Source: Buxus sempervirens
Lineage: Eukaryota; Streptophyta; Magnoliopsida; Buxales; Buxaceae
Length of the DNA: 64,000 nt
NCBI GenBank assembly: GCA_947561395.2
Contig: OX387192.1
Coordinates: 33,315,520-33,379,519 of the forward strand
Reading direction: 5' to 3'
Positions 34,971 to 46,653 of this stretch are shown here, one piece after another. Each line of letters starts with the position of its first letter. The stretch's first letter is position 1. The translations under genes were made by a program, and so were the position numbers. The notes beneath the pieces are model-generated. The model did not search any database. It was not told the origin of the DNA and was given only the letters and a program-made list of their open reading frames with translations.

Positions 34971-35144
34971 AAACTCAATTGAACTCCACGACCTCATCCG
35001 CCAAGTAGCACCTATCAAAAACCTTGTCCACATCATTCATCTTAACCATGATAAAAGTGGTACTTTTGTCTTCCAAAAAGTGTTTGCTTAGCAACCATGG
35101 GTTTATAATCAGTTTTAGGAAAATACAAGCACCAAGTCTTCCTT
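34971..35144. other. Flank of LINE I, no gene called
   Basis: It ends with CACCAAGTCTTCCTT (35130-35144), the left copy of the LINE I target duplication. A minus-strand frame (LSKHFLEDKSTTFIMVKMND) is open but unrecognised. Confidence 0.4.
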
Positions 35145-35208
35145 TTTTTTTTACTATCAGTAAATATGAGGTATTATTATAGCTATGGTAGGATAAGAGA
35201 GAACTACA

Positions 35209-35227
35209 GGTACACAAATAGTGTACC
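35209..35227 (-). other. LINE I 3' UTR hairpin
   Basis: GGTACAC-AAATA-GTGTACC: perfect 7-bp stem, 5-nt loop. Confidence 0.8.
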
Positions 35228-35479
35228 AAGAAACACCCAACCCACAGTTAGGTGAAACCCATTGAAAATCGGCAAAACATAAACAACCCAAGAAGTCCCC
35301 TAGAAGAATATTTTTCGCTGAAGGTTGCTCCAAAATCCAGCTATGAATCAACCTCAATACCTTCCTTTCCAAGTAAGGCCAGTTCCTCTCTGAATCCTTG
35401 AAAATTCTACAGTTTTTTTTTTTTTTATCGGTAAACATAGATTATTATAAATAATATCAATAGTGATGAAACACTAGCA

Positions 35480-35498
35480 GTACACAAAATGTGTACCA
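35480..35498 (-). other. LINE J 3' UTR hairpin
   Basis: AGTACAC-AAAAT-GTGTACC (plus strand, 35479-35497 within one base): six paired bases with the outer pair mismatched. Confidence 0.7.
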
Positions 35499-35779
35499 AG
35501 GAAGATTTGATAAACTAAAGACAAGTTTCCCAACAAGGAAACACCAAACTATGGAAACAATTGTTTACATCAGTCTCTTTACAAAGTCCTCCCAAATCAG
35601 TAAATCTGGGTATACTTCAGGAAGTCTTCTATAGAGGTATCAGCACAACAACACACCCCACCCCACCCCACCACCCCCCACCCCGATGACCTGCCAGCCA
35701 TCAGTGCATTAATCTCAAAACATCTTGTTCCACAGATACACTCTTCCTTTCCACATTCTTAAAGATCCTCCTGTCCATA

Positions 35780-36330
35780 CTACCCAAGCGATAGCTGCTG
35801 GGACTGAATTCCAAATGAGAGCTCCTTAGGTTTTACCTTTCCTCCATCCCCATGCATATACAGTTTGACTAAATTCTTTTGGTGTACCCATGAAACCTCT
35901 AGTCTTTGAGAAATTGAGTTCCATAGCCTTGCAGAACCTTTGCAATGAACTAATAGATGATGTACATTTTCTTCCTCCTCTTTGCATATGCTACACCAGT
36001 TTGGAAGCTGCCACCCCCTGCTCGTCAAATGATCTACAGTTAGTACATTATCAAGTACAGCTGTCCACATGAAAAATGCCACCTTACTCGGGATTAGACT
36101 TGACCATATGCCTTGAAACACGGAAGACTTCGTATCTGAGGCCTGCATGTTTTCAAAGGCTGATTTTACCGAGAATGCTCCAGATTTGCCTTTTATCCAT
36201 ACTCTTGTATCCTCCTCCTTGCCCACCATCATCTTATACATTCTATGGTTTCTTCCCCCCATAAAACCCAGGAAATGGCTGCCGGAGTTGAATTCAAAAT
36301 CAGGTCCCTGCAAGACATGCTATTTGACTA
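35780..36330 (-). pseudogene. LINE J ORF2 C-terminal zf-RVT fragment
   Basis: The frame 36313-35780 reads WIKGKSGAFSVKSAFENMQ, IPSKVAFFMWTAVLDNVLTV and NWCSICKEEEENVHHLLVHC: the zinc-binding C-terminal module of plant LINE ORF2. It is open for 177 codons but lacks endonuclease and RT, as expected for a 5'-truncated copy. Confidence 0.85.
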
Positions 36331-36464
36331 CCCCCAAGACTTCAAAGTCCCCCTGAAAATTTCAGGTTGAGCCCAATGAATTTCCATCATTGCAAGTATC
36401 ATGTTCCAGAGTCTTCCAGAGCCCAATGAATTTCCATCATTGCAAGTACCACCAAGTCTTCCTT

Positions 36465-36963
36465 GTATGTTACCATAAAGAAGATATTGACAAAGCTTTT
36501 GGTGCATGCTAGCTGTCAGACTAAAGTGTTGAACAGATGTAACCAGACGTCAACCCTACATGCTTTAAGGGATAGCTTATCATAGCTTATCGAAGTGGTC
36601 TAATTTTTTAGGAAATGGTCATCCAAAATCAAAGGAATCTTGAGGATATTTTGGTTCTTGCATCAACATTAGTGTTCATAAGAAAGGAGTTCAGATTGCT
36701 CCCAAATACTGATGTGTTTAAGAATTGGACTGTATGGCACTGTCCAAAATATTGGTTTTCTTCAATTTTTCTGTGTTTTCCGCTACCTTTATGCTTTCTA
36801 ATACTTTCATGCTCTGGTAGGATATGTACATTCATTTCTCATAAGTATTTTTGTACTCCTCTTCCCTTATTTTTAACACTTCTTCTGATTATCCATACAA
36901 AAAAAAAAGTAATGGAAAGCATCCATTATTCACCATCACAAAGAAAAAATTCCATATAGAGCC
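36465..36963. other. Unassigned sequence; repeat shared with 13111-13249
   Basis: The first ~135 bp repeat the 13111-13249 sequence. The rest has short ORFs only (longest 114 codons, 36615-36959, hydrophobic with no recognisable motif). Confidence 0.4.
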
Positions 36964-37084
36964 TGTGCAACCAAGGTTTTAAGTATTGGCTCAAGGGGAT
37001 ACCAAGTATTTTTTTTTTGTGATAAGTAATACTGCTTGAATTATCATTAAGAATAGAAATAAGGAGGTACACCGTACATGTACA

Positions 37085-37103
37085 GGTACACAAACAGTGT
37101 ACC
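37085..37103 (-). other. LINE B 3' UTR hairpin
   Basis: GGTACAC-AAACA-GTGTACC: perfect 7-bp stem, 5-nt loop, about 70 bp from the poly-A. Confidence 0.85.
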
Positions 37104-37355
37104 AAGGCATCCCATCCTACTCATACATATCCTTTCTACAAATCAGCAAAATGAGTACAATTCAGAAAATCCTCTAATAGTATGTCTTTCATTGATGCTT
37201 GGTTGCCAATCCAACTGTGGATCAGTTTTAGGACCCTTCTTTCCAGGTAGCTCCAACTTCTTCCTTAAAGATCCTGTGATTTCTCTCTCCCTAAGTGACC
37301 CAAGCTATAGCTGCCGGAATTGAATTCCATATCAGTTCACAACATGACTTACCCT

Positions 37356-40300
37356 TCAGCCAACCCCATGCTTCCAGTGAGCGCCTAAAAGTTTGAGGTT
37401 GGTCCATAACAATTCCAATCTTGTTAAGATCATATTCCATATATTTAATACACCTGTACAATGTATTAGCAAATGTTCCACTGATTCCTCTTGCTGTTTA
37501 CACATGATGCACCTGTTGGGGAGCTGCCATCCTCTATTCTTTAAGTGGTTTAACGTGAGAATTTTATCAAGTGAAGCTGCCCACAAAAAGAAGCCAACCT
37601 TGCTTGGGCAACCAGGTGCCCAGATTAACTTAGTGGCTTGAAAATTCATACCAGATCTTTAGTAGCTGTTCTAATTGAGAAGGAGCCCGACTTTGTTTTA
37701 GACCAGATTCTCTTGTCCTCTCCATACCCAACCTGCATATTGTATAGAAGACCCATCATTTCTTCATAATCTTTTACCTCCCAATCTAATAAAAGTCTCC
37801 TTAGAATCACATTCCACACAATAGCATTCCCTTCAATGGACATGATTTCGCTGATCAGAGCCTTCTGATTACTACTTATATTGTTGATCGAGGGAAATCT
37901 CACACGAAGGCTGACCTCTCCACACCATATATCATCCCAAAATCTAGTCTTCATTCCATTGCCAACTTCAAATCTGAAATCTGTTCCCCTTAATCCACCC
38001 CATTTTGCAATTGGTCTCCACATGCTTACTCCATATAGGGCAATGGATCTATTTGGACACCAATCCTCTTAAGAAGAACCATATTTCTCATGAATGAGCA
38101 TTCTCCATAAACTATTCTGTTTCTTACCGTATCTCCATAGCCATTTTTGAAGAAAAGCTTTATTAGTTAACATCAAGGGTCTAAGACCAAGGCTACCCTC
38201 TTCTTTCGGTCTACAAACACTTTTCCACCTTACCAAGTGAAACTTAACTACTCCTCCAGGACCCTTCCAAAGGAACTTTCTCTGAATCATCTCAAATTTC
38301 TTAGCAATAGAAGTAGTAATCTTCAATATCGTCATTAGATAAGTCGGTAAGCTTGCAAGGTCACTTTTTACCATAATCAATTTACCCCCCTTTGAAAGTA
38401 AACAGCTCTTCCATGTTGCCAATTTCTTCTCCATTCTTTCCACAATGGGATTCCAAACATGAATCTTTTTGTAACCAGCGCCCAAGGGAATCCCAAGGTG
38501 GGTCATAGGTAGCTGACCAATTCTACACCCAACAACTTAACTCATTCTTTCTATATTCTCCACATTCCCAACTGCAAACATCTCACTTTTTGCCATGTTT
38601 ACTTTTAGACCTGAACAAGCTTGAAAACAAAGTAGTATACCCTTTAACCAAGAGGATTGTTGATGAGATGGTCCACAAAAAGTCAATATGTCATCAGCAA
38701 AAAGTAAATGGTTTATGGAAACTGCATCTCCAAACATTACTCCTATCTTGCCAACTTCCGAGGCCTTAGATATCATGCAACTAAAAGCTTCCATGACGAT
38801 TGTAAAAAGAGGGGGGAAAGGGGATCCCCTTGATGAATGCCTTTCTGGGTTGGAAAGAAACCCGCTGCTGAGCCATTAACTAGAACTGACATTCTAACAC
38901 TTGAAATACAAAATAATATCCAACTCCTCCACTTCTCACCAAAACCCATCCTTTTGAGCATACACATAAAAAAATTCCAGTTTACATAATCGTATGCGTT
39001 TTCGAGATCCAATTAGCACATGATCTTGTTCTTTCGTTCTTGATAACATGATTCCATGCACTCACTTGCAATTAGGATAGAATCATGAAGCTATCTTCCC
39101 CTGATGAAAGCTCCTTGGTTTTGGGATATTAGGCCTTGTAGCACCACCTTGAGCCTATTAGACAATAGTCTCGCTAGGATTTTATACACACTACCCACTA
39201 AGCTTATCGGCCTGAACTCATTTAATTTGCAAGTGTTTTCCTTCTTTGGGATCAGCACTAGGAAGGTGGCATTGATGCTTCTTTCGAAACTCCCTTTGGT
39301 GTAGAATTCTTCTATAGTTGCCATAAGATCCTTCTTCACAGTGTTCCAACATATTTTAAAAAATTTCAAAGAAAAACCGTCCGAACCCGGAGCTTTATCT
39401 CCATTGAGTTGGTCAATCACCCCTTTTACTTCCACCTCCAAGAAGAGCTTTTCTAATCCTTCCCTATCCTCTCTCGATAAAAAGTTAAATTCCAATCCAT
39501 CCACTATTGGTCTGAAACTTTGTTTCTCCTCATAAAGATCAGAAAAGTACTTAGTTATCTTTTCTCTCATCATATCCTCTCCTTCGAACATCTGCCCTTC
39601 AATTTCCACTTTATTTATTGAGTTAATCCGACATCTCATATTTGCCATACTATGAAAAAATCTCGTATTCTTATCACCATCCTTCAGCCATAGAGCTCTT
39701 GATTTCTGACGCCAACATGTCTCTTGAAGTTTTGCCCACCTCCAAAATTCTCCTTTTAATTTCTCTCTTGCCAACCAATCCTTGGTATTTAATTGCTCTT
39801 TCTCTGCTTTGGCATCCAACTCCTTAATTTGATTCAAACTCTTTGCCATGTTATCCTCCACTCTTCCAAACTCTTCCCTATTCCATTCTTTCAATACTCC
39901 TTTCAGCAACCTCAACTTTTGACTTAAGACATAGCTGGGCCTGCCATTAACCTGAAAATCCTCCCACCATTTTTCCACTCTTTTAGCAAAGGATGGATCC
40001 TCTAACCACATATTCTCAAACCTGAACGAAGATGGTCTATTAATTTCATTTTCATAAGAAAGTCTTAAAGGTATAAGGTCTGAGTCGAGACCAGGAATTT
40101 GTCCAGTTTAGAGAAAGAAGCCACTGATTGATTGTTTGACCAAGTGTATTTTGCACCTCTAATTGGAATGTCCAGTAGTGAAAATTTGTCTATAAATTCT
40201 GAAAACTTATGCATTGAAGCTGAATTGTGAATGCAACCCAATCTCTCAGATGGGAAACGGATCTTACTAAAATCTCCCCCAACACACCAAGGAACCTGCA

Positions 40301-40700
40301 AGCCTTGTCTTGTTTCCTCCAATTTCACCCAAACTCTAGAAGAAAGGGATTCTACGTTAGGACCGTACACCCCACTCAGAAGAAATTCCTCAGCAAATCT
40401 AGTATCCCTTATCAATGCTGAAATAGAATACCCTTTAATCCATGCTTTACTCATCTTAATGTAATCACCTCTCCATGCCATAATTATGCCACCTGCACTT
40501 CCTCTAGCTGGTAAAACCAGCCATTGAGCCTTCTTGTAGTCCCAAATTTCCCTTCGTATTCCTCTATTCACAACCTCCAATTTAGATTCTTGTAGAATTA
40601 TAATATCCGGTCTCCATATTCGAAGCATGGCTTTCACTGCATCTCTTTTCTCACCTGCATTCAGGCCTCTTACATTCCATGAAATGATGTTAATCTTCAT
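37356..40700 (-). pseudogene. LINE B ORF2: endonuclease-RT-zf-RVT
   Basis: Start MKINIISWNVRGLNAGEKRD. Endonuclease motifs ILQESKLEVV, VYGPNVES and GGDFSKIRF are present; the SDH end is lost in a frameshift near 40065. Linker and RT 40011-39091 (FRFENMW, NGDKAPGSDGFSLKFF, RPISLVGSVYKILARLL), then 39012-38773 ([26 protein letters not shown]), 38794-38537 (catalytic FADD intact), 38506-38069 (PLGAGYKKIHVWNPIVERME), and zf-RVT to 37356 (CPSKVGFFLWAASLDK, CIMCKQQEESVEHLLIHC). At least three frameshifts. Confidence 0.9.
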
Positions 40701-43193
40701 GAGAAACTATAAGATCCCTTCTCTTCCCTTTCCTGCTACTAGACCTTTCAGAGGATTTTGAAACTTCATTTATTGACCACTCAAGCTTCTGCAGTTCCCT
40801 TTCTGTTCTCTTATTTGATTCCTTCTCTTTAGCATGCTGGGCTTCAATGGCAGTGAATAAAGCCATAGCTTCCAGCTCAAATCCCTAGAAAGAGACACCC
40901 AAGGTTTTACTCATTAATAGAATTTTATCTAATATGTCATCTGAGATCTCACTGCATTCTTCATCCACCTCATCCACCTCATTAACAGCCTGATGTACTT
41001 CATCGCTACGAACACAGCTTCTGGGAGAACAGGAACCTTCCCTAACATGACGATTAGGGTCTGCCCAAAGCATGATAGCCCCCTTTTCTTCCCCTAAGAT
41101 GGGAGAAGAAGGTTGAAATAAAGTGCAGATTTCAAACTCCTTGTTAGGATCCTCGTGACCACCTTGGTTCAGCATATATAATTCTTCAACCTCCTCTTCT
41201 GCTATTTGAAGAATCATGACTTAAAAATCTATCAACAGGAATCTGAGAACAACCATTTGCGTCTTCCCCAATCTGTGATGACCCCTTATCACCCTCTTGA
41301 CTGACTATACCACTTGATATTTCATCAATCCGCTCCCTTGGACAACTCTCCTCCTCATAACTGTCAACAACCGATGCAGCTTCTCTCACCACCTCCGGAA
41401 ACCCTCCAGCCTCAATCATCACACCATCTGACGTCGTCTCTGGGAGAGAAAGAGCCAACGAACTTTCCCCTTCAGCTTCGACGACATCACTGACAGATTG
41501 GTCTGTTTGGAACAGCTCCCCTACAGGATGGGTACTGCTTAGGTGCCCTCTTAGGACCACATGAAAAGGGATCTCCACATCCCTGGCCTCATTTGAATGG
41601 CTGAGAAGAGGCCCAGGGGCCCTTTCGATGAGATCAGATCTGATCTCCCCAGCAAGGTGGGTAGATGAAGTGATATGGGCTTCCCTCCACCCCAGCCCAC
41701 AATTCTGCTCCTCCTCCCTAGTAGCAATAGAATGAATTGGATCTTCTGAAATATGGACATTGAGCTGCTGGCCCACGGGTCTCCAAGCCCTTGGTCCAGG
41801 TAGGTCGGTTTGACCCCCATAGTTAGAGTTTTGAAATCCAACAGCTCCTGCATATGATGGGACATTATTGTTCTGCAAATCTCCCTTTAGTCGCCATCCT
41901 GGGGTCTCCCCGAGAACCTGCTGGTCCTGACGTCAACTCTGATGATTAAGTCTTCCACGTAAGCCTCTAACATCCACCTCAGCATTGTCTTCTTCCCTCA
42001 ACAGGCAGTCCCATCTCCTACAACCTACTGCCTGGACTTCAGGTCCCAAGTGAACCATTGTTTCAAAATAATCAGAACCATCCCAGACGCAGATGGATCT
42101 TGGAATGCGTCTTGCCAAGCTTTCCCCAACTTTCAGAATTACCATGCTTACTCCATTCTGAAGCATCTCGATACCCCCTATCTTCAGCAAACCTCCACAA
42201 GTTTCTCCGATTCTTTTTAACGAACTCGCCGCTAATAGATGAATCAGGATTCCTTCAATGGATATCCAAATTCCCCCCAGAACGAAAGGACCAATTTTTT
42301 GACCACCACAAAGCAAATATCGAGAGAAAGATACTTTAGCATGTCTCCCGAATTGCAATTCCTTTCTGTTGAACTTTCTCTTCTGTGTTTGCGAATATCA
42401 CCGCCTTCCTTGCTGAAAGGACAAATAGTGAGCAATTCAGATCGACCGAAATCCGGATCCTGTCAAGCACCCTCCTCCACTCAACTGTTTGGAAAGGTTG
42501 ATGACAAGATACTGCTACGGTCCATCTATCATTTGAGGGACACACTCCGATCACAGGGATCCAACCCCAATTTTGTAGATTGCCACAGACCCCATTTTCT
42601 TTCACTAACTTCAGCAGCCCTTCCTTTGCGAACATGAGCTCCCCACCCGCAGGGTTAGATACTCCAACCACAAGGATGGAATTACAGTTTCTCATATCTT
42701 CCTCGACTTGCCTCGACATCACCTCTAGGATAGCATCTTGCATGTAGCGCCAGCTTTGGTTATGAGTATCCATAGGGAACACTAAAGACCAATATTTCTG
42801 ATTTCCAAACGAAGAGAGTTGGAGATAGTTCCCTCGCCAATTTCTCTTCCTCTCCAAAACTAGTTTCCTCGTTCTCGATCTGATCACTCCCACCACCTCA
42901 TAATCCAATGATCCTCTCAGACTAGCTTGGAGATTTGAGGATAACCATCTCCATTCCTCATCCTCTAAAATGATCCAATTTGAGAATCTTCCGTGATTTT
43001 CTGTTATGTGCAGAGAGCAGCAATTTCCATTCGTGAAACCTTCAAAAAGGAATGTTTTACGATGGGCGACAACCCGGCGTTTTCTCACCAGAAGAGGTCC
43101 AAAAGGTACATCATCTTGACCCCTACCCCAGAACCGACGATTCTGGTTAAGACCATTACCCCTGAGTTGCACACCTTGAGGCTCTGGTGCCAT
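40690..43193 (-). pseudogene. LINE B ORF1
   Basis: 43193-42336 starts MAPEPQGVQLRGNG and is basic, then continues after a frameshift at 42358-41933 (WISIEGILIHLLAASSLK, ARRIPRSICVWDGSDYFE; DUF4283-like). 41878-41186 is acidic and Ser-rich. 41217-40690 carries ILDKILLMSKTLGVSF, an in-frame TAG at 40885-40887, then GFELEAMALFTAIEAQ and QKLEWSINEVSK, ending TAA at 40690-40692. That stop lies inside the ORF2 start, overlapping by 11 nt. Confidence 0.8.
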
Positions 43194-43329
43194 GGGTACT
43201 ACAGAAACGAGATTCGCCTAACGACAAAATCAAACTCTTCCGTTAAGCGAAAATCCACTGCAAACAAGCTCCACCTTTTGACGAAACTCAACATCCACCG
43301 AACGTTGCTTCCGACGAATACATTCCCTT

Positions 43330-43800
43330 GACCTCAAGTGAACTTCGCGAGCTTCCAAGCTATAGACGAAAATCCCCCTTCCAAGGTTGCAAGCTTAAGA
43401 CAACCGTCGCTTGAGCTTCCGAGCTTCAGACGACTTTCATTTGAATTTCCGACCATCACACAAGCTTTTGACGACCTTTGCTTGAGCTTTCGAGCTTCAG
43501 ACGACCTTCGCTTGAATTTCCGGCCTTCAGATGAGCTTCCGAACACCACCAAGGTTGCGTTCACAAAGTCCTTCACAAGACTCCTTCGCAAAAACTCCTT
43601 AGTGAGACTCCTTCACTAGCACCTTCACGTTCGCAAGCTCCTTCTCAAGCTCAGACAGTCTTTGCAAGCTCCTTCGCAGACAACCTTTGCAAGATCCTTC
43701 GCTTACGGCCTTCAAAGCTCAGACGAGCTTTGCAGACGACCTTGGACGCTAACTACGAAGCATAGACGACCTTCGCAGACGGCCTTTGAAACTTTTGACA
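43330..43800 (-). repeat. LINE B 5' UTR repeats
   Basis: Two ~72-bp units start near 43409 and 43481 (GCTTGAGCTTYCGAGCTTCA then GACGACYTTC), and a further run of CTCCTTCRCAAG-type motifs follows. Repeated 5' UTRs commonly act as internal promoters in LINEs; that role here is inference. Confidence 0.65.
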
Positions 43801-44189
43801 ATACATTTCACCCCAAAGACATCTTCTCTCCTACTCCTAGGCTGCAAGAAAAGCAAGGTATTATCGGCAAACAAGAGGGGATACCAAGTATTTAGCCAAT
43901 ATCGAAGGTTTTTTCGGAAGTATCGGCCGATAAGACTCGATATTGGGCTGGGCCGACACCCAATCCAATACTGAGTTTTTAAACCTTGTTTGCAACACAT
44001 ATCCTATTCCTTAATAAAAAATGTTTGTGTCCAATTATGTGTATTGAAATCTTTTGAATTGACTCCAACCAAGTTCCTTTTGGCCCTTAGATCCTTCGAT
44101 GTGCATCCCATGCAACTTCTCACAATCACCTCCAAGACCTTCACTTTATATGTTTGAACCATTCCAACCTAATTTATCTATATTATCCA

Positions 44190-44501
44190 CTATAAAGCAG
44201 TGTTTTCCGTTTCGGCACCCCAGCGATGCGTTTCTTGGGGTTATTTCGTTTTTTTACAAATCGAGTGAAATTTCGAGCAACACGAGCGAAATGGGGGCGG
44301 CGTGCCCATCGAAATGGGCAACACAACACAAAATGCTATTTTTTAACCGAAAAAAATTATTTTTTTCAATTTAAATTGACGAAATATTAGCTAAATTCCC
44401 CTCAAATCCAATAAATCCCCATTTTTTGTTCTTTTCAATTTTTCCAACGTTGTTTCGTTTCGTGCCCTGGCAGCACTAAAACAATAAACTTTCCTATAAA
44501 G
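44190..44501. mobile_element. Possible hAT-like insertion
   Basis: CTATAAAG occurs at 44190-44197 and 44494-44501, and the left end after it is CAGTGTTTTCCG. The right end does not give a clean inverse of it (only a loose match, TGTTTTAGTGCTGCC on the minus strand). The interior has CG-rich GAAATGGGC motifs and is unlike the flanking LINE remnants. Confidence 0.35.
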
Positions 44502-44614
44502 GCAATTTCCAAACACTCATGAAGATATTCCAATCTTACCTTATCTTTTATCCAAACACTTATGAACTAACTCCATCCAAGTTATTTTTTGGCCTTCTAT
44601 TCACCCACCCACCC

Positions 44615-44616
<2 letters not shown>

Positions 44617-44652
<36 letters not shown>
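44617..44652. repeat. 36-bp poly-C tract
   Basis: Thirty-six consecutive C (G on the minus strand). The Pro-rich ORF over it is spurious. The length is probably unstable and may be imprecise in the assembly. Confidence 0.9.
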
Positions 44653-44655
<3 letters not shown>

Positions 44656-44920
44656 CCAAAATCCTTTCATGTGCATCCCCTTGCACCTTATAAAAACAAC
44701 CTCCAAGGCCTTTACTTGATAAGTCCGAACCATCCCAACCTACTTTCTTTTATCTTGTTCATCATTCAAGCAACTTCTGGACACCCAATCTTAAAGACAC
44801 TCCATCCCTCAACTTATGCTACTCCTCCCACACATCCATCTCAACATCCTCATCTTATCTATATTTCTTCCTTGCAACTCAAATTTTTGACCCATAAATC
44901 ATAGGTCGAATTCTTCACCG

Positions 44921-46009
44921 TAATATCAAACGCCTCCACTTCAAGCCACATAATTTCAAATTATTATGACACCGTCATTTGCTACTTCACCGTAATAACA
45001 AACTCGACCTCAAGCGACATATTTTCAAAATTTTATGACAACGTCATTTGCTTAAGGAAATCAGATATAGCTTTCAAAATGACCAATTGCAGTTTGCACC
45101 AAAACCAGTATTAATTCCTTTCTATTAGCTGAAACCAAAAAACTGCCCAAAATCAAATAAGATCGTATAGTTTTGATCACCTGAACTTTGCCCCCTGTAG
45201 AAGAAGATCAATCAATTTATTCTTGGCAAAAAAAAAAAAAATTTGTAAAACCAATGTGGAGAATCCTAGGTCATTAAGTCACCTCCTATATGACATACAA
45301 TTTTCCAAATTCCAATAATAGCATTCAATTCAAGCCATGAGGTCAACTTAACTGCAGAATCACCAGAACAAAAACTCTATCCATTTACCACTATAGATAA
45401 ACTTAAATTCCTCAACCAAGCCTTCTTTCTTTCCATCCTACAAAAGGACAACATCTCATGCAAACTACCAATGATAAGTTTTGCTTCCCAATCAGAATAC
45501 ATCATGTTCTGAAGTTTGCTGATATCTTGTAAAGAAATGGAGTTCATTTTAATTTCCCATAAACTAAGTCATCAAGATTCTGTGCATCCAAAGCAAATTC
45601 CTCTATGCTTCTGCTGCCCCCGAAACCTCAAATTCCATGTTAAAGAACATTCAAATTCAATGCTGCCCCTCTTAATGGTTTTCCTTGACAGGTTAACCCT
45701 TACCACCAGCTTGCCATCATATTTTGTGGGAATCGTCCCTCCCATATTCAATCAAATAGGACAGCCTAAAAGTTCCTCATTAGATTTCTATGCATACCCC
45801 CATCAGCTTAAAAGATTCTGTTCTACTCCATGGTAACCCATCAAAATAATTTTCTCATCAACTGTAAACTAAAAAGAATATGTTTAGGCTTTTTCCGAAT
45901 GCGAAACCACATTTTTCTCAGTTCCTTGAAGCTCCCTAGCTCTATGACTACCCCTTCGATATGTGCAGACCTTAGATTCCAAGGTCAATGATTTTATATA
46001 TTTATTAGT
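44921..46009. other. Unassigned sequence, no gene called
   Basis: It contains a repeat of CTTCACCGTAATA at about 44914 and 44990 with CATAATTTCAAATT-type sequence. A minus-strand stretch near 45600-45740 (GGTIPTKYDGKLVVRVNLSR) is open for a short way but not recognised. Confidence 0.4.
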
Positions 46010-46566
46010 CATTCGGTCACAAAAATAGCCTACATATGCTTCATGCTTCAAATAAGTCCTTGTAAAACGATTTTAGATCTTTATTAATATCATTACCCTC
46101 TTCCGATATTTATCCATTACCTTCCAAATTTAATAATTGAATTGATTCCATATCATGCAACGGTCTTACGATAAAAAATCTAATGTTCATGTCACTTAAT
46201 TTCAGCCATCTTGCCAGAAATTTCTAGTGAAAACTTCTTCCCTCAAGCCAAGCTTGATTGTTAGATTCTACTAATAATGTTTCTTATCCTCCTGTTCCGC
46301 CACATTCAATTCCACTTCATAAAGTTATTTATCCATCCATTGCCTCAGTTGAAATTCCCCTTTCTCTACCAATTCATCAATCTTCTTGATCTGGGAAAGT
46401 TCCTCCTTATTCATCTTCCTGAAGACTTCTTTATTCCATCTTTTGATTTCAATATTCAGAACGTTTGGCTTTCTGAAATAAAAAATGGCCAGATGTCTCA
46501 AACTCAAATCACTGAAAACCAGACCACCAGGCTTCAACCCTAGACAAAAATCTGCAGCATCCACCC
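46010..46566 (-). pseudogene. Old LINE ORF2 linker fragment, split by LINE L
   Basis: It is a second copy of 13250-13800 (KPNVLNIEIKRWNKEVFRKM, KIDELVEKGEFQLRQWMDK). The remainder of this copy is at 50233-50345; comparison with the uninterrupted copy places the break at 13810. Confidence 0.75.
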
Positions 46567-46634
46567 GCATACTTTTTTTTTAATCAGTAATCAAGATGAT
46601 ATATAAATAGTGAAAAAAAGAAACATGGTTTGGA

Positions 46635-46653
46635 GGTACACAGACTGTGTACC
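46635..46653 (-). other. LINE L 3' UTR hairpin
   Basis: GGTACAC-AGACT-GTGTACC: perfect 7-bp stem, 5-nt loop. Confidence 0.85.

Larger units (their letters stand above)
35145..36449 (-). mobile_element. LINE I (5'-truncated) with nested LINE J
   Basis: It is flanked by the 15-bp duplication CACCAAGTCTTCCTT (35130-35144, 36450-36464). LINE I 3' UTR runs from 35145 to 35412. A second poly-T (35413-35426) starts LINE J, also minus. LINE J carries its own 3' UTR, with CCCCA repeats near 35653-35687, and an ORF2 tail. The far end has a 45-bp-period duplication (GAGCCCAATGAATTTCCATC at 36374 and 36419). Confidence 0.8.
37012..43875 (-). mobile_element. LINE B, near full-length (6.9 kb) with 18-bp target duplication
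   Basis: AGGGGATACCAAGTATTT occurs at 36994-37011 and 43876-43893, precisely flanking the element. Minus-strand order: 5' UTR with tandem repeats, ORF1, ORF2, 3' UTR with hairpin, poly-A (37012-37018 as T). This is the best delimited LINE in the window. ORFs have several frameshifts, so it is inactive. Confidence 0.95.
36972..43988. mobile_element. hAT-type MITE split by LINE B
   Basis: Left piece 36972-37011 starts CAAGGTTTTAAGTATTGG; right piece 43894-43988 ends GAGTTTTTAAACCTTG. Joined in order they make a ~135-bp element with the same ends as 22152-22317. Flanks TGTGCAAC (36964-36971) and TTTGCAAC (43989-43996) are an 8-bp duplication with one mismatch. Confidence 0.8.
44040..44920 (-). 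pseudogene. RTE-type LINE C-terminal remnants, duplicated
   Basis: On the minus strand 44800-44920 reads KMRMLRWMCG-like sequence, a conserved C-terminal segment of plant RTE-clade LINEs, with stops around it. Two related stretches (about 44040-44190 and 44565-44760; TGTGCATCCC..TGCA then ACCTCCAAGRCCTT) represent the same downstream region twice. No RT core is retained. Confidence 0.55.

Noticed and set aside
35653..35687. CCCCA repeats as telomere-like DNA
   Set aside because: The plant telomere repeat is CCCTAAA; this is a short simple repeat in a LINE 3' UTR.
44519..44719. Pro-rich ORF
   Set aside because: Created by the 36-C tract.
45516..45836. 106-codon plus-strand ORF and a minus-strand GGTIPTKYDGKLVV stretch
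   Set aside because: Neither frame is supported by a known domain or homologous copy in the window; left unassigned.
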